A program made the translations under genes and the position numbers. From Scolanthus callimorphus (lineage: Eukaryota > Cnidaria > Anthozoa > Actiniaria > Edwardsiidae): a stretch of DNA of 64,000 nucleotides. A model generated the notes under the pieces. The model was not told the DNA's origin, did no database searches, and was given only the letters and a program-made list of their open reading frames with translations. The number at the start of each line of letters is the position of its first letter. The first letter of the stretch is position 1. The stretch is taken from contig JAWWUD010000095.1 in NCBI GenBank assembly GCA_033964015.1, positions 62,001 through 126,000 on the forward strand. The letters are read 5' to 3'. This document shows positions 1 through 13,027 of this stretch, in pieces.

Positions 1-1592
1 ATCCAAGTCCATTTGAGTAAACATGGTCCCAAACATGTAAAAATAAAGCTATATACGCTTTAGTTTAGTTATTTTTATTTTAGTTCCAGTCAAAACAGTT
101 CATTGGCCGTTTTCAAATCGTCTAAAGATGAATGACAACTGATGTGAAGTCTGATGTGAAAACGGGACGAACAAATTTTCAGACGAACAAATCGTCTGAA
201 TTTGTTCGTCCGTTTGGCCGTCTAGGAAGACGATTTTTCATAGACGATTTGTTCGTGTAGACGAACAAATCGACCAAAGTCCGACCTAAATTCACAGGCG
301 TCCAGGCGATTTGTCCGTCCAGGCGATTTGTTCGGTATAGCATTCTCTTTTGACATCAAGTTGTAGTTTGAGATACAGTGGCTTCTTCGCATAAAGAAGA
401 GGCACCAAAAGATCGGAAATTTTCCTAAGATCACAGTACATGCAAATATAAATCAAATATCTAACGTTGGTTACGTTATTATTAGTGGGCTCCCGCGTAG
501 AAAATAGTTCGTTATACCAGGCATGCGAAATGGAGTTTACTAAAGAGAAATGAATGTTATTTAATGTATTTGTATTTGCAGAGCACAGTCCAGTTTCTGA
601 GCATTTGACAATTAGATCTATAAGATTGCACAATAAGCTACACGGCGGCAAAACCCAATCAAAAAAGGAACTCCAGTATTCCAATTAAATTGTGGAGCAA
701 GTCCTAAATGTGTTAGACAAGGTGAGAGGAAATAATGATTTGCGAGCGAACTAAATGCAATTAAAAGATGAACTTTAACTCGACCAAATCTAATCCTGAT
801 TTTTTTATGTAATAACTTATCGTGACGCAAACATTGCTCCTTGTCGTGTTTTTTTTTCCTTTTTACTCCCACATTTCTGGTGCTAAACTTCCTTGCGATA
901 AAGGATAGTATTGTTCTCAAGGATAAGAATCGTGTATTGATACCTTCGAGAAATATCGCGATTTATAAATATTGTTGTTACTTTTTAGTTCAGAGATAAG
1001 AATGCAATTTGACTCGCTCTACAGAGAAAGTATTTTTTAATTGGTATTTCGTGTAGGTTGCCTTGAAGACTGTAATCAACATGAAGAGTTTTAAACACAC
1101 TCTTTTTCCCGATTGCTTTTTATTTTAAGACGTACATCAGGATTACCTGTGACACTTAAGTACTTTTCGTTTTTCATCTCAATTGCTGCTTCTTGAAATG
1201 CATCTTAATTAATAGTCGTAAATTAGAGGGGCTCCTCTACTTTTTGCGAAATCGTGTCGCTCGCTAAGTGTGCAGTTTTGTGATGCCATTTGGGCATTTT
1301 CTCTCGAGCATTTACTTTGCTTTATAATAGACGCACGTAAATAACCCTTCATTATCAACGACAGTTACATGTTTCTTTGAAGTTTAAAGTTAGTCCGATC
1401 GGATTCTACTAGAGAAGGCAGTTTCAAATCAGTGATTTTACGAGGAGAATATGTCTTATCGCTTAGACTAAAATTGTATGGTGTGTTTTCGTCGCATCAC
1501 CAATACTTTTGTCTCTATACGCTTCAAATACAAGCTATGATAAACTCCGTATATGAACAACGACCATGTAGAACCAATTAAGGTTGACCTAC
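1..1592. other. Probable intron of the left GPCR
   Basis: Follows the GTAGGT donor at 1592 on the minus strand. No TM4-TM7 exon is recognisable down to position 1, so the intron probably exceeds 1.6 kb. It contains the 166-335 palindromic cluster. Confidence 0.5.
166..335. repeat. Cluster of GACGAACAAATCGTC-type palindromic words
   Basis: GACGAACAAA, ATTTGTTCGTC, GGCGATTTGT and close variants occur at least eight times in both orientations within 170 bp. The block lies in the intron or downstream sequence of the left GPCR. Confidence 0.75.
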
Positions 1593-1991
1593 CTATTTAA
1601 GCTGATAGCAACAAGCGTACCCACGGATGCTGTAGTTGCCATAGTCTGTAAAGGATAGATGAGCTTGCACATGACCGAACCATACGGCCAGTAATTCGTA
1701 ATGATTTCACCGAAGTCAAACGGGATACATATAAGTAGTACTGCAAGGTCCGCCGCAGCTAGATTCACAATAAAGTAGTTCGTCACATTCTTCATTTTTC
1801 GTTGTCGGCAAACAACAAGACAGACGAGAACATTCCCAATGACTCCGATGATGAAAATAATGACATAGCATATAAGACGCGCGTAGAAAAAGCCATCTCG
1901 CTCTGGCATGGCGCTTCCAGGCTCCGTGCCATTTGTCGAGTTGCTATTCATGTTTTTTGTTGCCGCTTTCTAAGGCCGCTCTGTTACATAT
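1593..1991 (-). CDS. Class A GPCR, first coding exon (TM1-TM3), partial
   Basis: Seven-transmembrane receptor of the rhodopsin class, probably for a neuropeptide-like ligand at the plasma membrane. The coding part is 1593-1951 (ATG at 1951-1949). It gives 119 codons plus two bases of an Arg codon. Residues 1-24 are an N-terminus with an NST sequon; TM1 runs about 25-50 with Asn40 of the GN motif. TM2 holds NLAAADLAVLL with Asp68 at position 2.50. Trp88 and Cys95 mark the start of TM3. The exon ends in ISLN-R, the DRY position (Asp replaced by Asn), split AG|G by a GTAGGT donor at 1592. Introns splitting the DRY arginine codon are a recurrent GPCR feature. Upstream, a pyrimidine-rich stretch and AG at 1993-1992 suggest a 5' UTR exon starting at 1991. 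TM4-TM7 must lie beyond the left edge, as no matching exon is seen in 1-1592. The ligand cannot be named. TM2-TM3 resembles the receptor at 62704-63750. Confidence 0.85.
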
Positions 1992-4900
1992 CTGAAAGAG
2001 AAAAAAAAACTTCATATTTTAGTACCACTTTCGCGAGTATACAATCGCGATTGCAAATCAGCGTAACTATTGCGTTTATCGGTGATGTTAGTGCGGCATT
2101 AAATCGATTCTTCAGATTACTTCAAATGTACTGACTTTAAATTATTAATTACTATATAATACTTCGATAAAACAGTACATCAGTATCTGGCAAAGTTGTA
2201 ACAGCGATACATGTTGGAGTGAGATTTGTAAGGACAAGCGCATAATGCTTTCTTTTATCGAACACTTCAAAAAGCTTTTAAACCAATGCTTAACATACAT
2301 TTTAGAAAAAGTCTCGAAATCTTTTAAAGAATAAGTAAATAATTTGAAATGAATTGCAATATAAGAACATAACAAATAAACAGTGTTGACATAAGATTAA
2401 ACTCTTTTCTACCAACCTCTTCTAGGAGTAGCCGTTAAAGTCTAGCGTTATTTAGAAAACGAATCAAGAACCGAGTATGAATGAGAGATTTAAGGAGTAC
2501 ATCGTGCCCTAGGGTAAACCAATCGTCAAAACGCGCGTTGCTTATCTCGATCAGGTATCTAGGGATGCTAAGGCATAATAAACCTTACAGTCGCGGTACA
2601 TGATTTCAATAACGTGCGTAATTATCGATAAGCCAGTCCACATTTTTCTCCAGGCATTCTACGAGCGTTTTCACGCTGCCTTTTTGGCTTGCAAAAGCCG
2701 TGTTGTCTGGAACTCCCAGAAAAGAACTCTGCCTCCCAATGGGAAATAATTGAAATCAGAGTTTTCTTTTTCGAATTTGGTATCAAAAGCTTTGAAAGAA
2801 TACAAAGTAGATATGCCTGTAGGGCCTTTAGATTATTTCAATTCAGGGAATAACATCTTTAATGGAGCCAGACCCTCTTGAATACAATCATTGTGGTGCG
2901 CCGACAGAATTTATTTTTCGTTAAAGTAAGCTTTCGTTGTCAATTATTTCTGACGGGCAAGCCGTTCTCGAAGTCGGTAAAAAACGAACCTGCTGCTAAT
3001 AATATTTCAAACTCCTTTTCGCCTTTTGACTTTACCACCATCGTTAATAAAATCCATTTGTAATTACTGAAATATTTGAAAACAAATCATTACGTGTGTT
3101 TACCCTTAGGGCGGCGAAAACCAATAAGGTTTACTCCGTGAGTTGTGGAGACTAAAAAGCGGCGGCGAAAAAGTTCTTTGCTAAATAACCAGCATAACAT
3201 TAACAGGTGCTGCTTCGCCCTCATTTGAACTCCTGTGTGGGGTGTACAACATTTCTTTCTCCTTGTACTCGACCTTCAAGAGTGTGACTCCTCCAGTCAG
3301 TTTTCCTGGCAGCTTGGCGAGGAGAGTTGCAATTAGAAAATGATAATAATAAAATGAAGCATCGAGTGCAGTCTAAGTACTGACCACCGCGTACTAGACA
3401 AATAATACCCAAACCGTAATTTGACGTCGTTTGGATATTTGGTTTTTGTACAAACTGAAACGGGTGGTATTTCAAATGCTCATAACAAGGCGAGAAGGAT
3501 GTATGATTGTCTTTGTCGACGTCTTCCTTGTTTCTCATCTTTTCTCCCTTTCATATTTGTCGTGAGTTAGCAACGAAGTGTTCGTAACATTTCGATTTAT
3601 TAGCAGTCCATGGAGACGACGGCTGGTCGAGCGCCTTACATCAGAAACAACGCAAAATATTAGTAAGCGGAAATCGACGGCGCTAAATAAATGAATGGTT
3701 ACAATTAGAATTTCCATTGGAGGCGAATATATATTACAGAACAAAAACCTGTTGTGACTGCTTGAACCGGAAAATGATTTCTGTTTTTGCGCTGTATTCG
3801 TCCGTGGGCTGAGCATGAGCGTCAAACAAAGAAAGAAGGTTGCGTTTTTTTGTGGCGTTACCTGAGCACTTTGAGTTCTTGTAGAGTCCAACAGTGTTGT
3901 TCCGAGAGTAGCTATCCTTATATCGGCTGGGGGTGAGACTATGTTTTTTTCCCTGTTTGCTGAACTTGATATTTAAGAAGGTCGTTAGTCTTGAGCGCTG
4001 TGCTGCAGCTGGTCCTAATGTTAGCTGAAGTCGGTCATTAGTTTTTGAGGCAAATCTTTAAACCCTTCTAACAATGCCAACACTCGTATGATAATTAATT
4101 TTGGAAATGAACACACTGGGCAAATTGATGGTATTGTTAGCGCAATCTCTTATTCAAAGACCAATACTTGTCCATTATACGCATTAATCCGTCCTATTTA
4201 TTGCCGATTTCATTAGGGTACAACATTTTGATGCGGTTTTTCTTTAGTGGCGGTTCTGATTGATGGTGATTGGACGAGGGGTTGCGTTCACCACCATTAC
4301 CGTAACTTGTGATTCGCTCGATGGAGGGATATGCTATCAGTCATGGCGTTTTTATAGAAGGAACCGTCCGAGTGCGAAAAACAAATGAATCTTCCGGAAG
4401 ACACCTTCAATTACTATCAGCCACTATGTGCAGAGGAAAGCTCACACCTCTTCCGAGTTTCACATACAAATTTACATCTTGAAAGAGGAAAAAAGAGTGG
4501 GTTGCCATGGGAAAGAGAGATAACAAAGAAAACGTGTATGCTTGGAGCGGTAGTTAGCACTCTCACCTATTACGAAAGCTGAAGTTCCTTTATTTGAAGA
4601 GTTTATTAAGGATTCTTATTATTATTGCGCATTTTATCAACCCAAAGAAATAGTTTTTGGAGCTATTTTTTAATCGTGCAAGGTTGATTTTGTTGATTTA
4701 TTTAGACGTCAAAATATAATCCCTGTTGAAGAGACAAAGAGTCACTGATCCATGGATCGTATGTTACTGACCAAAACATACACACCCCTATTTACTTGAA
4801 CATAATTGAGTTTCTTTGCAGACTGAAAACATGCCTGAAAGAAACGAAGCGCGAAATAAAACTCTTTATCTTAAATCAACATCTCTGTTCCTTTCTTATA

Positions 4901-6120
4901 AACCAATAACCTTCATCCAATCTAATGAATCCTATTAAAAATCATATGATTTTTGGATTATAAGATCACACGGTATGTCACGTATGCATTTATTACTCGA
5001 AATATTTGCTTAGCGGTTCTATTTACAAGACTCACGCGCGGGAACATGTTACTCCGATGCTAGCAAGTTCCAAGTAGTCATACCCCTCAATCTGGCGCCG
5101 GAAAACAAAGCGGACATGATCGCGTAGCCTCTAGAATCGCGCGATACCCATCAGTACAAACTATTTATATAGAATCAATAACATACAACCGCATCTTTCA
5201 TGAAAGTAATTTAATCAAACGCCCGTCTTTCTGAAAACTGTAAGCGTTTTATCTTCTGTTGTTTATAAATTAAGTTGTCTTTTGTGAGGTGCGCTTGGGC
5301 TCGCGGCCTCGTCGTCGCATCATCAACATACGACATTACTATCGACCCGGATATCAGACGATAATCCATCGGTAATCCACACACGTTTTTCGCGAATATA
5401 GATGCTGTTTTTGCATTTTATGATAATATATCAGCCAGTGTAAAAAGGGATATTTGTTTATTTGTATTAAATTGACAGTGCTTGACGAAACAAGGTCGGC
5501 GAATTCCTAGATTTAGAAAGGCGCAGCGATACGCGTGTAAATACTTATATGCGTAACTCATAAATATACTGAATATAATGGCCATTATGTTTGTTACATT
5601 AGATCGTATTTTAACTGTGTCGATATGCAATATCAAAGGTCTTGCAATTTAGATAAAACTAATGTATGTCGGGTAACACTGTCTATTTTAAAAGAGCTTG
5701 AGTATTTTATCCAAAGCCGGAGTCAGGATATTTAGCAGTCAATTTCCTAGTTTTAGATAACTGAATATAACTCGCGGAGGAGAGTCTGGCTCTATAGAGG
5801 TTTGCCATTTTAGCTATACCAGTAGTCCGATAACTAGAAATATCACTTTCGACGTACAATATCTCTGTAATCTGCATTGTATCAGGGCTTTCACATGTAA
5901 TTTTATGTAAAGACGAAAAATAATGATGTCCGTGAAATAACCTATATTAACCCATAGTCTTAATTATTCTAATCCCTATAATCCTTTGCTCATTACTAGT
6001 GGCGTCAGCCTGATGTCATATGTTCGTAAAACGGATTTACACATTCTACATCATTACAGTCGATTTGCCGGACTTCCGTGCTCTACTTTCCTATTCTCTT
6101 GACCCCTCGCACGTACCCCG

Positions 6121-6243
6121 TTTTGTTTTTTTTCTATGCTAACTTCTTGGGAATTTATCTTTCTTTGGACTGATTATACTTTTTTGTTTTTTTTCTATGC
6201 TAACTTCTTGGGAATTTATCTTTCTTTGGACTGATTATACTTT
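6121..6243. repeat. Tandem duplication, 2 x 61 bp
   Basis: CTATGCTAACTTCTTGGG through GGACTGATTATACTTT occurs twice, 61 bp apart and practically identical. Confidence 0.92.
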
Positions 6244-9200
6244 CACGCATTTCTCAGGCCATACATCGAATCTCTGTTCGGTTTAGTCTTTGTGATACAT
6301 TTTTGTTTCTCTCTGTACTCTTTTACTGGAGAAGTGATTTGACTACGAGTCGTACCATCCGCATTTTTTTTAATCCAAGTTTTTTTTTAATTGACCCTCC
6401 CCAAGAACAACGGTAATATAATTTGATATCATTTCCGTCAGTTTGCTGACTTTTTCCTCTGTTTTTCCTTTTCTCTTTAAACTCTAGCAACTACCGGTCG
6501 TCTCGAGCTTTTTCTCCGCTTAGTTCTTTGGAATTTATATTTCCTTTAACTGCAAGTTTCTTTCATTTCTTTTTTTTTTTTGCTAAAAAAATACGTTCAC
6601 CCAGAACGAGGTAAAAGGCATTCTGGCGACGGATAGCGACCGGATATAGAACTTTTTTTATTTCGAGAAAATCGTCAATCTAACACGTTTGTGAGGTAAA
6701 CGCGTGATAAAGCAGATACGGTTCCTTTCACTGGATCGAAGCAAACGTTTGCCAAAAAATAAAAAAATAAAAAAAAGACGTGCAACTTCGGGTTACCGTT
6801 CCGTCCCGCTCCCCCTCTAAGCTACTACTAGTGAACTGCTTCATAGAAAGCTCCCAATTCTATAGGATTTTGAAAAAACTCCGATCAGAAGTGATATCTT
6901 TGAAGTCGACAATAGAAAAACATAAAGAATGCGCAAAAGAAAGACAAAGGCAAAATGTTTTCTTTTTGAGGGCGAAGTAAGTAAAAAAAAGCTGTTCTTT
7001 GCAAAAACCTGATTGCTGAAATTATTTCATTTCATTCAGTAAAATATTGGCCCTCCCACATTTCATACTTGATGAACAGTACGAAAGGTTTATACTTCAA
7101 AATCTGATTGCGCTCGCCGAGACCAGTGATTAGATCACGCTAAAAGACTTCCACTAAAAGGACAGCGTATTTCGTATTTGGGTGTGTGCTGTTTTCCCAA
7201 ACTTCGCTTGCAAAAAAAAAACTTAACCTCGCCTAATTTCATGTGAAAATAATTGTGACTAGTCGCCCCAGAAAAGGGAAATTATTGCTTAATTTCTGTG
7301 CCCTCGTTGAATTAGTGAATTCACATAAAAGTTATACTAAAGTTATCATTTCACTTGGCCTGGTGTCAGCGTTTCTGGCTTGCATCTTCTATCAGCAACA
7401 TTCATCTCCGCTAATTATCACTATTTTCTTTTTAGATTTATTGCCACCTTCTTGATTCATTAAAATCATTCTCACCTCCTGCCCACTCTCTTTAGTATGG
7501 GACGTTTTCATTTTCATTTTCAGCTACCTGTGGCGTAGCCATATCCTGAATTTAGTTTAGGCAAAATTTAGCCAATCCACCACTTGGTTACTTAACTTCT
7601 CTCTCGCATTTTTTTTCTCAAACGTCAACTATACACTGCCCCAAAGATACTTATATGATACTGTAAACTTATTTCTACTTTATTTCATTATGAGTCAAAT
7701 GAAGGTTAAGATGATTATTGGTTTTTCACCTTCAATTCATGGGGCATTTCACAGAATACTGTAGGCAAATGCCTTTGATTGTAATTTGGCTAGAGGAGCC
7801 ACGCTTCTTGTAACCTACTTGCACATCACCTCCTATCTCAACTCTATGTTCTCGCCAAACTTGAACTGATTGATTGCTCGTTTTATATATTTCTGCCACC
7901 CTGTTTCCTCTCCTTCCATACTTCTCCTGTTGTGTTCTTGTTTTTGCCGTTTTCTTTTTCCACCCCCCCCCCCCCCACCCCCCTTGCTGATTTGTATAAA
8001 ATCCCATTTTCCACTTTCACAATTTAAGTATTAGAGCTTTCCGATCTTTATTTATTAAACTCTTCCTTTCCCGTTACTAATGGAGCCATATTAGTTGCTG
8101 TCACTTTGGTTATTCCTTATGAACTTTAGTGAGGGATTACTAATGAGAGCTTATTAAGCAAAAATAATATTTGTTGTTTCTCTAGTAAAGTAAGTCTTCG
8201 GCAGGTGTATGTGTGCTTTAAGGTTCTTACGTCAAGCAAGCTAAGCAATGTGAAATTAAACGGTAACATTATATCAATCTGAGAATTAAAGTGCACAACC
8301 TGAGTATGTTAATGAGTAAAATGTTACGGCCATGTAGATTCTTCTTCTTATTACATTAAAGAAGATGCTATTTTAGAAGGTTTTTTGGTGAACAGAAATT
8401 ATCCGTTGTCATCACTCACTCACGACAATTACCCCTACCTCGCCTCCTGTGGTCTTTCCTCTCGTTAACGGTTAACGACGTTTCGAACGTCGTTGCCACA
8501 TTTCAACTGCTACGTATTCTAAAGATCACATCTAGGTTCACCTCCCTGTGAAAAAAAAGAACAGGAATCGATCTAATATATGTGATCCTGATATTCAAAT
8601 TCTAATCATGGAAACCATTTAGGAACAAAGAGTATTAATAGGAGCACCTCCGCTCGGTGTTCGTTAAATGATGCTCTTCATGATTTTGTCCAAAGAGATG
8701 CTGATCAAAGATGCACGTAAGATGTAGCCTTTCCATTCCGAGGCAGAGACATTTCTGGGCTGATCAAAACAGTTAAAGGTTGTTCCGTAATCCTCCCTAG
8801 AGCTAGTGTAAGTGAGATACAAGTGTACTTGGAAGTGTAACTTATAATATAGAATAATCCACAAACCAGGCGCCAGGTGACTGATGTTGTATCAAGTAGA
8901 ATAAGCAGGTTATATATTGTATAACCCTATATATGAAATCCCAAGCACTTGTCGTCTGTATTTTGAGTGATGTCTGAGCTTTTCACCAACTCCCGTTCTT
9001 TTGGCTGGTACCCGCCAACCAAAAATACAACGGAGAAGTAAAAGGCCCTTGAAAAGTTTCTATGGATGATATATTATTATATAGTTGACTAGGCTGTCCA
9101 TGCTGAAAGAGCAGGTTTAGTGCCATAAATAATCAAAATTGATTATAGGTGCGTTCCTGATGGAAGCATTGGGGTTGAAGAATTTAAATTCCAGGCTTCT

Positions 9201-10195
9201 TTTTCCATCTACAAAACAAACTATTATATTATGAAATATTTCCGAATATAAAGCAATGTATCGTAGGTCAGCTTAGCATACGACTCAAGGTTACGGAGTA
9301 CCTTCGTGGTAATTTTTGTTAAAATGCCATAATTTCGCCAAAAAAGTCGCAACTTGACAAGTGATACCTCATTTTAAAGCTTATTTCTTCTCCTCAACTA
9401 TGAAAACTTTCTTTAATTTCTTTAATTTGATTAAACACAATTTGTTTACGGAGTTTCCTTTCCGACGCATAGGGTCACGTTTCGAGAGCTCCACGCATGC
9501 GGATTTACGATGCTTTCGTTCTTTAACAAATTTTCCCATGGACTTAGATGTGTTCTAATAAACTGTGTTGGGAATTTTTGAAATTCTAAAAAGGGCCGAT
9601 TTTAGAGCCAATGTTGTCTGTTCGCTAGGTTTTTTTAAAAATAAAAAATGACTGTAAAAAATCCTAACTTGAAAAGGAGATCGAATTTCGAAAATCCCCC
9701 CCCCCCCCCCCCCCCCCACACACACACAGTTTTTTAGAACACAACTTAGTCAACGCTAATATGGTGTCAATGAACGAAAATAGCGAAAATAAAAAGTTGA
9801 ACTGATGAACCGGAAAGGGAACTCCATAAAGATACAACCATTTTTCGTGAAATGTTGCCATTTTAACGAAAATGTACCTTAAATTTACGAAATACCCATA
9901 GTCATATAAATGCCGGTCAATGACTTGTTTGTAAAATTGTAACTTGTGAAAGCAGTATCTCAAGTACTTTCAGGATTTTTATCCTCAAAAGATCAGTTGA
10001 TTTTTAGAGACAGGCATTTTGGAAGACCATTGAAGAAATTAGCACCGGGATTCGAAATCATCATCACTCAGTGTTAAAAATCACCACTACATAAAGAACC
10101 AAGAATGGTTTCCATGATTGCCATGCGTGATTCTACTTAGATTACTGATTTGCTGGGACCCATTATATATAAAGAAGAATGGATGTGCCCCTTGA

Positions 10196-10378
10196 CCTAA
10201 CCCAAAACCTAACCCAAAACCTAACCCAAAACCTAACCCAAAACCTAACCCAAAACCTAACCCAAAACCTAACCCAAAACCTAACCCAAAGCCTAACCCA
10301 AAGCCTAACCCAAACCTAACCCAAAACCTAACCCAAAACCTAACCCAAAACCTAACCCAAAACCACCCCAAAACCTAG
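10196..10378. repeat. Telomere-like 12-bp array, CCTAACCCAAAA x ~14
   Basis: CCTAACCCAAAA recurs about 14 times with a period of 12 (two units end AAAG, one is 11 bp). It ends in CCACCCCAAAACCTAGG. Each unit contains CCTAACCC, a permutation of the animal telomeric CCCTAA word plus CAAAA filler. Confidence 0.92.
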
Positions 10379-10554
10379 GATTTTGTGCATGTCAGAAGAT
10401 TGATGATAATCGTCAATTCGAAGGCAATTGAGATTTGATGATAATCGTCAATTCGTTTTAGAGACCATGTTGTTGATCGAGGATATCCAGGATCTTATAT
10501 ATCTTGTACAAGTAGTCTCAGCCTACATCCTAAACGAGAGATTTGATTGGCTGA

Positions 10555-11060
10555 AAATAAACCTCTGAGAATGGTGCACCAATGGAGCGTAATTCCTATT
10601 GTTTTCAGGGGTCATTGTTAGAGTAGCAAAGTACACAGGAACAAACTTGGTCTTTGCCACTAGGCTCCTTTCCAACATCCTAAACGAGAGACTGTAAATG
10701 TAAATGATTTGTTTTAAGTCGATAACGTGGGAGTGGTCGCCCAATCTCCCGAGCTTGAAGCTCATGTATGAAACGCTCGACTATGTTAGTATGATTGTGA
10801 GCCCTACACTAGGGATGGTCACTCCCGTGGCTCTTTAGTGTAGTGTATGTGAGAGAAAAAGACCCTGAGTGTTGGCCCGGCCGGGATTTGAACTCCCAAC
10901 CTCCCGCACTACCACTGCGCTAACCGGCCGTCGGTAAGAGTAAACGAACTCTGAGAATTGTGCACCGAAAGACTGAGGGAACGTGGCGTTTTCAGGGGCC
11001 CATTTTAGAGTAGCGAAGTGCAGGGGACACACTTCAGGACACTTGGTCTTTGCCCCTATG
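10555..11060. repeat. Diverged direct duplication around the SINE
   Basis: TCTGAGAATGGTGCACC (about 10564) to the CTTGGTCTTTGCC block (10646-10658) is repeated as TCTGAGAATTGTGCACC (10950) to CTTGGTCTTTGCC (11044), with TTTTCAGGGG and TTAGAGTAGC between them in both. The SINE lies between the copies. ATCCTAAACGAGAGA also recurs (about 10527, 10678). Confidence 0.7.
10790..10935 (-). mobile_element. tRNA-derived SINE
   Basis: On the minus strand TAGCGCAGTGG (10922-10912) is an exact pol III A box and GTTCAAATC (10893-10885) an exact B box, inside a tRNA-like head CGGCCGGTTAGCGCAG. The sequence then continues as an unrelated body (CAACACTCAGGGTCTTTTTC) toward 10790. No acceptor stem closes around it, so it is a SINE and not a working tRNA gene. 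Confidence 0.78.
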
Positions 11061-12836
11061 AATGCAGGCTGAATGGCTGTAGACACGGGCTCTGCAACAT
11101 TTTTTCGTATGTCAATAAAGCACAATGTAAAACGTTGACCCGTTACCGTCGCGTGTCTGTAGATTTTTAAAAACCTTATAAGGCGCCGCAAGCTTCAAAC
11201 CTAATCTGCTAGTGATAGGCAAGGGAACCCTCACACTTTACATCAATCAATCAGGAAAAAATTATAGGTAATATGAAATTCAGTTTAGCGCCAGAGAAAA
11301 TTCCTCGAGGATAGCCCTTTCAATCTTGAAAAGGCTCATGAAATTGGGACACTATTCGTTTTGTGGCACATACAGGAATATGAAAATTCATTTTTTCATT
11401 AATGTTTGATGACATTCGATATTATAACTCGAGAAAAATGATTTGTAAGTTCCCTGAGTACACTGAAAGACTGAAAGAGTTGAGTTTTTAGATACGCCAT
11501 TCCCTGCTGGCAGAGGCCTCTATTCCCTGGCTGGCGATCCCAGCGAAATGCAAAAAGAGGTCTCTGCCAAAACGGTAGATACGTCAATGAGTGTGATAAT
11601 ATATATGCGTTAACTCTGTTATAATTCAGCGTGCCATTGCTCTGCACCAACATGATCAACGGCAACAAGAGCCGATTGCTGCCCGTGCACACACTTTCAT
11701 TAAGCTACTTCTGTTGCGCGTGCGGTCCTCAATTTGTCACTAACCCTGAGTTATCTAGAAGGTACGTGTTAATGGGTATTAAAGGAAAATAGAACCACAA
11801 CCACTCGCTATTCCAGAGAGATTAATAAAGTAGCTATGTCTGGACCCCTGTGTCACTAAAATGAAAAATTAAAACATACCGCTAGAGTTACCTGATGATG
11901 TTTGTCCTTGATGCAGAAGAGCAAATACAACGAAGGTGGCCTTTTTTGTTAATTAGGAAAAGCGTTTTCCTGTACTCATACAAGGTACAAAGGAAGTCTA
12001 GACGCTTCGTTAACAAACCAAGTCAAAGTGCCTTGCTAGCTTTTCTTTCTGTGGCTAGGCTAGTGTGAATGGGTAGAGTTCTTGTGGTAAACACCAAAAC
12101 CCTAATCGAGCAATTTCACATATCAATTATACGAATGCCAAACCGTTTTACTCGAAACGTGGGGGAGTACAAACTGTCTCCTTGTGCGGAAGTGATTTTG
12201 GAGAAAATAGCGTAACAAGGAGAGGCGTAATACACGATTGGCTGGTATATGCCTTCCTATAACTTAATAGTTTCATCTCTCCGTAGTTGCGATAGCTGAC
12301 ATGTGATAGTTGTCAAGATAAAGTCTCGACCGAACTGTTTCTCAACATTTGAAGTGACCCTCGGCTTTCCGGATTATCACCTCGAATTAAACTTCGTGTT
12401 CAAAGGCATGAAACATGATATATATCAACTCATGTCAGTATGATGTATATACGATAAACGGTTCTGAGGGGGGTATAGGCATTATTCAGATTATTAAAGA
12501 ATAATGAACTACAGAAACCGCGCGGTTTCTCGCTTTAAGTTTAACGCCATATCCAATTATATAATCAGAGAGTAGGGAATAAACGCTTCCAACGGATTCA
12601 TAGGATATAAGATGAGTTAGGTATACTTACATGGTATCTAGTGCAATCTTAGTTGATCTCGTTTAACTTTTGCCTGACGTACAAGAGTGATTACCCGCTG
12701 CGCGCTGATAATTTCCTGATCTTGTCTGCTTGTGGAAAACGCTTGATCGATAAACAGACGTCGATGGAAAGCGCTAACTTTTGTAAAGGCCTAATTCCGA
12801 CAACGTGCAATTTGACTTCTACATAGAGTTACTGAG

Positions 12837-13027
12837 GAATTCACAATTCCCCCTATAGCATCTTGATATCACTACTACCAGAATCCTTTTCGTAGTTCCT
12901 TTTGTTTGCCTCATTAACAACATTATCTTGCAGCTCCCAAAGGAGCTCAAACTTTAGAATAACAAAACGAATTCGAAAAGATTCTGGTAGTAGTGGTATC
13001 AAGATATTATAAGGGGAATTGTGAATT
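12837..13027. repeat. Inverted-repeat MITE
   Basis: AATTCACAATTCCCCCTATA at the left, continuing GATATCACTACTACCAGAAT, is mirrored by ATTCTGGTAGTAGTGGTATC and GGGGAATTGTGAATT at the right. Arms are about 60 nt with a ~70-nt loop. Confidence 0.78.

Noticed and set aside
10087..10371. 94-codon minus-strand frame rich in GFGL
   Set aside because: It is the telomere-like dodecamer array read in frame; period 12 keeps it open.
10880..10935. tRNA gene on the minus strand
   Set aside because: A and B boxes are perfect, but no acceptor stem closes and the sequence runs on into a SINE body.
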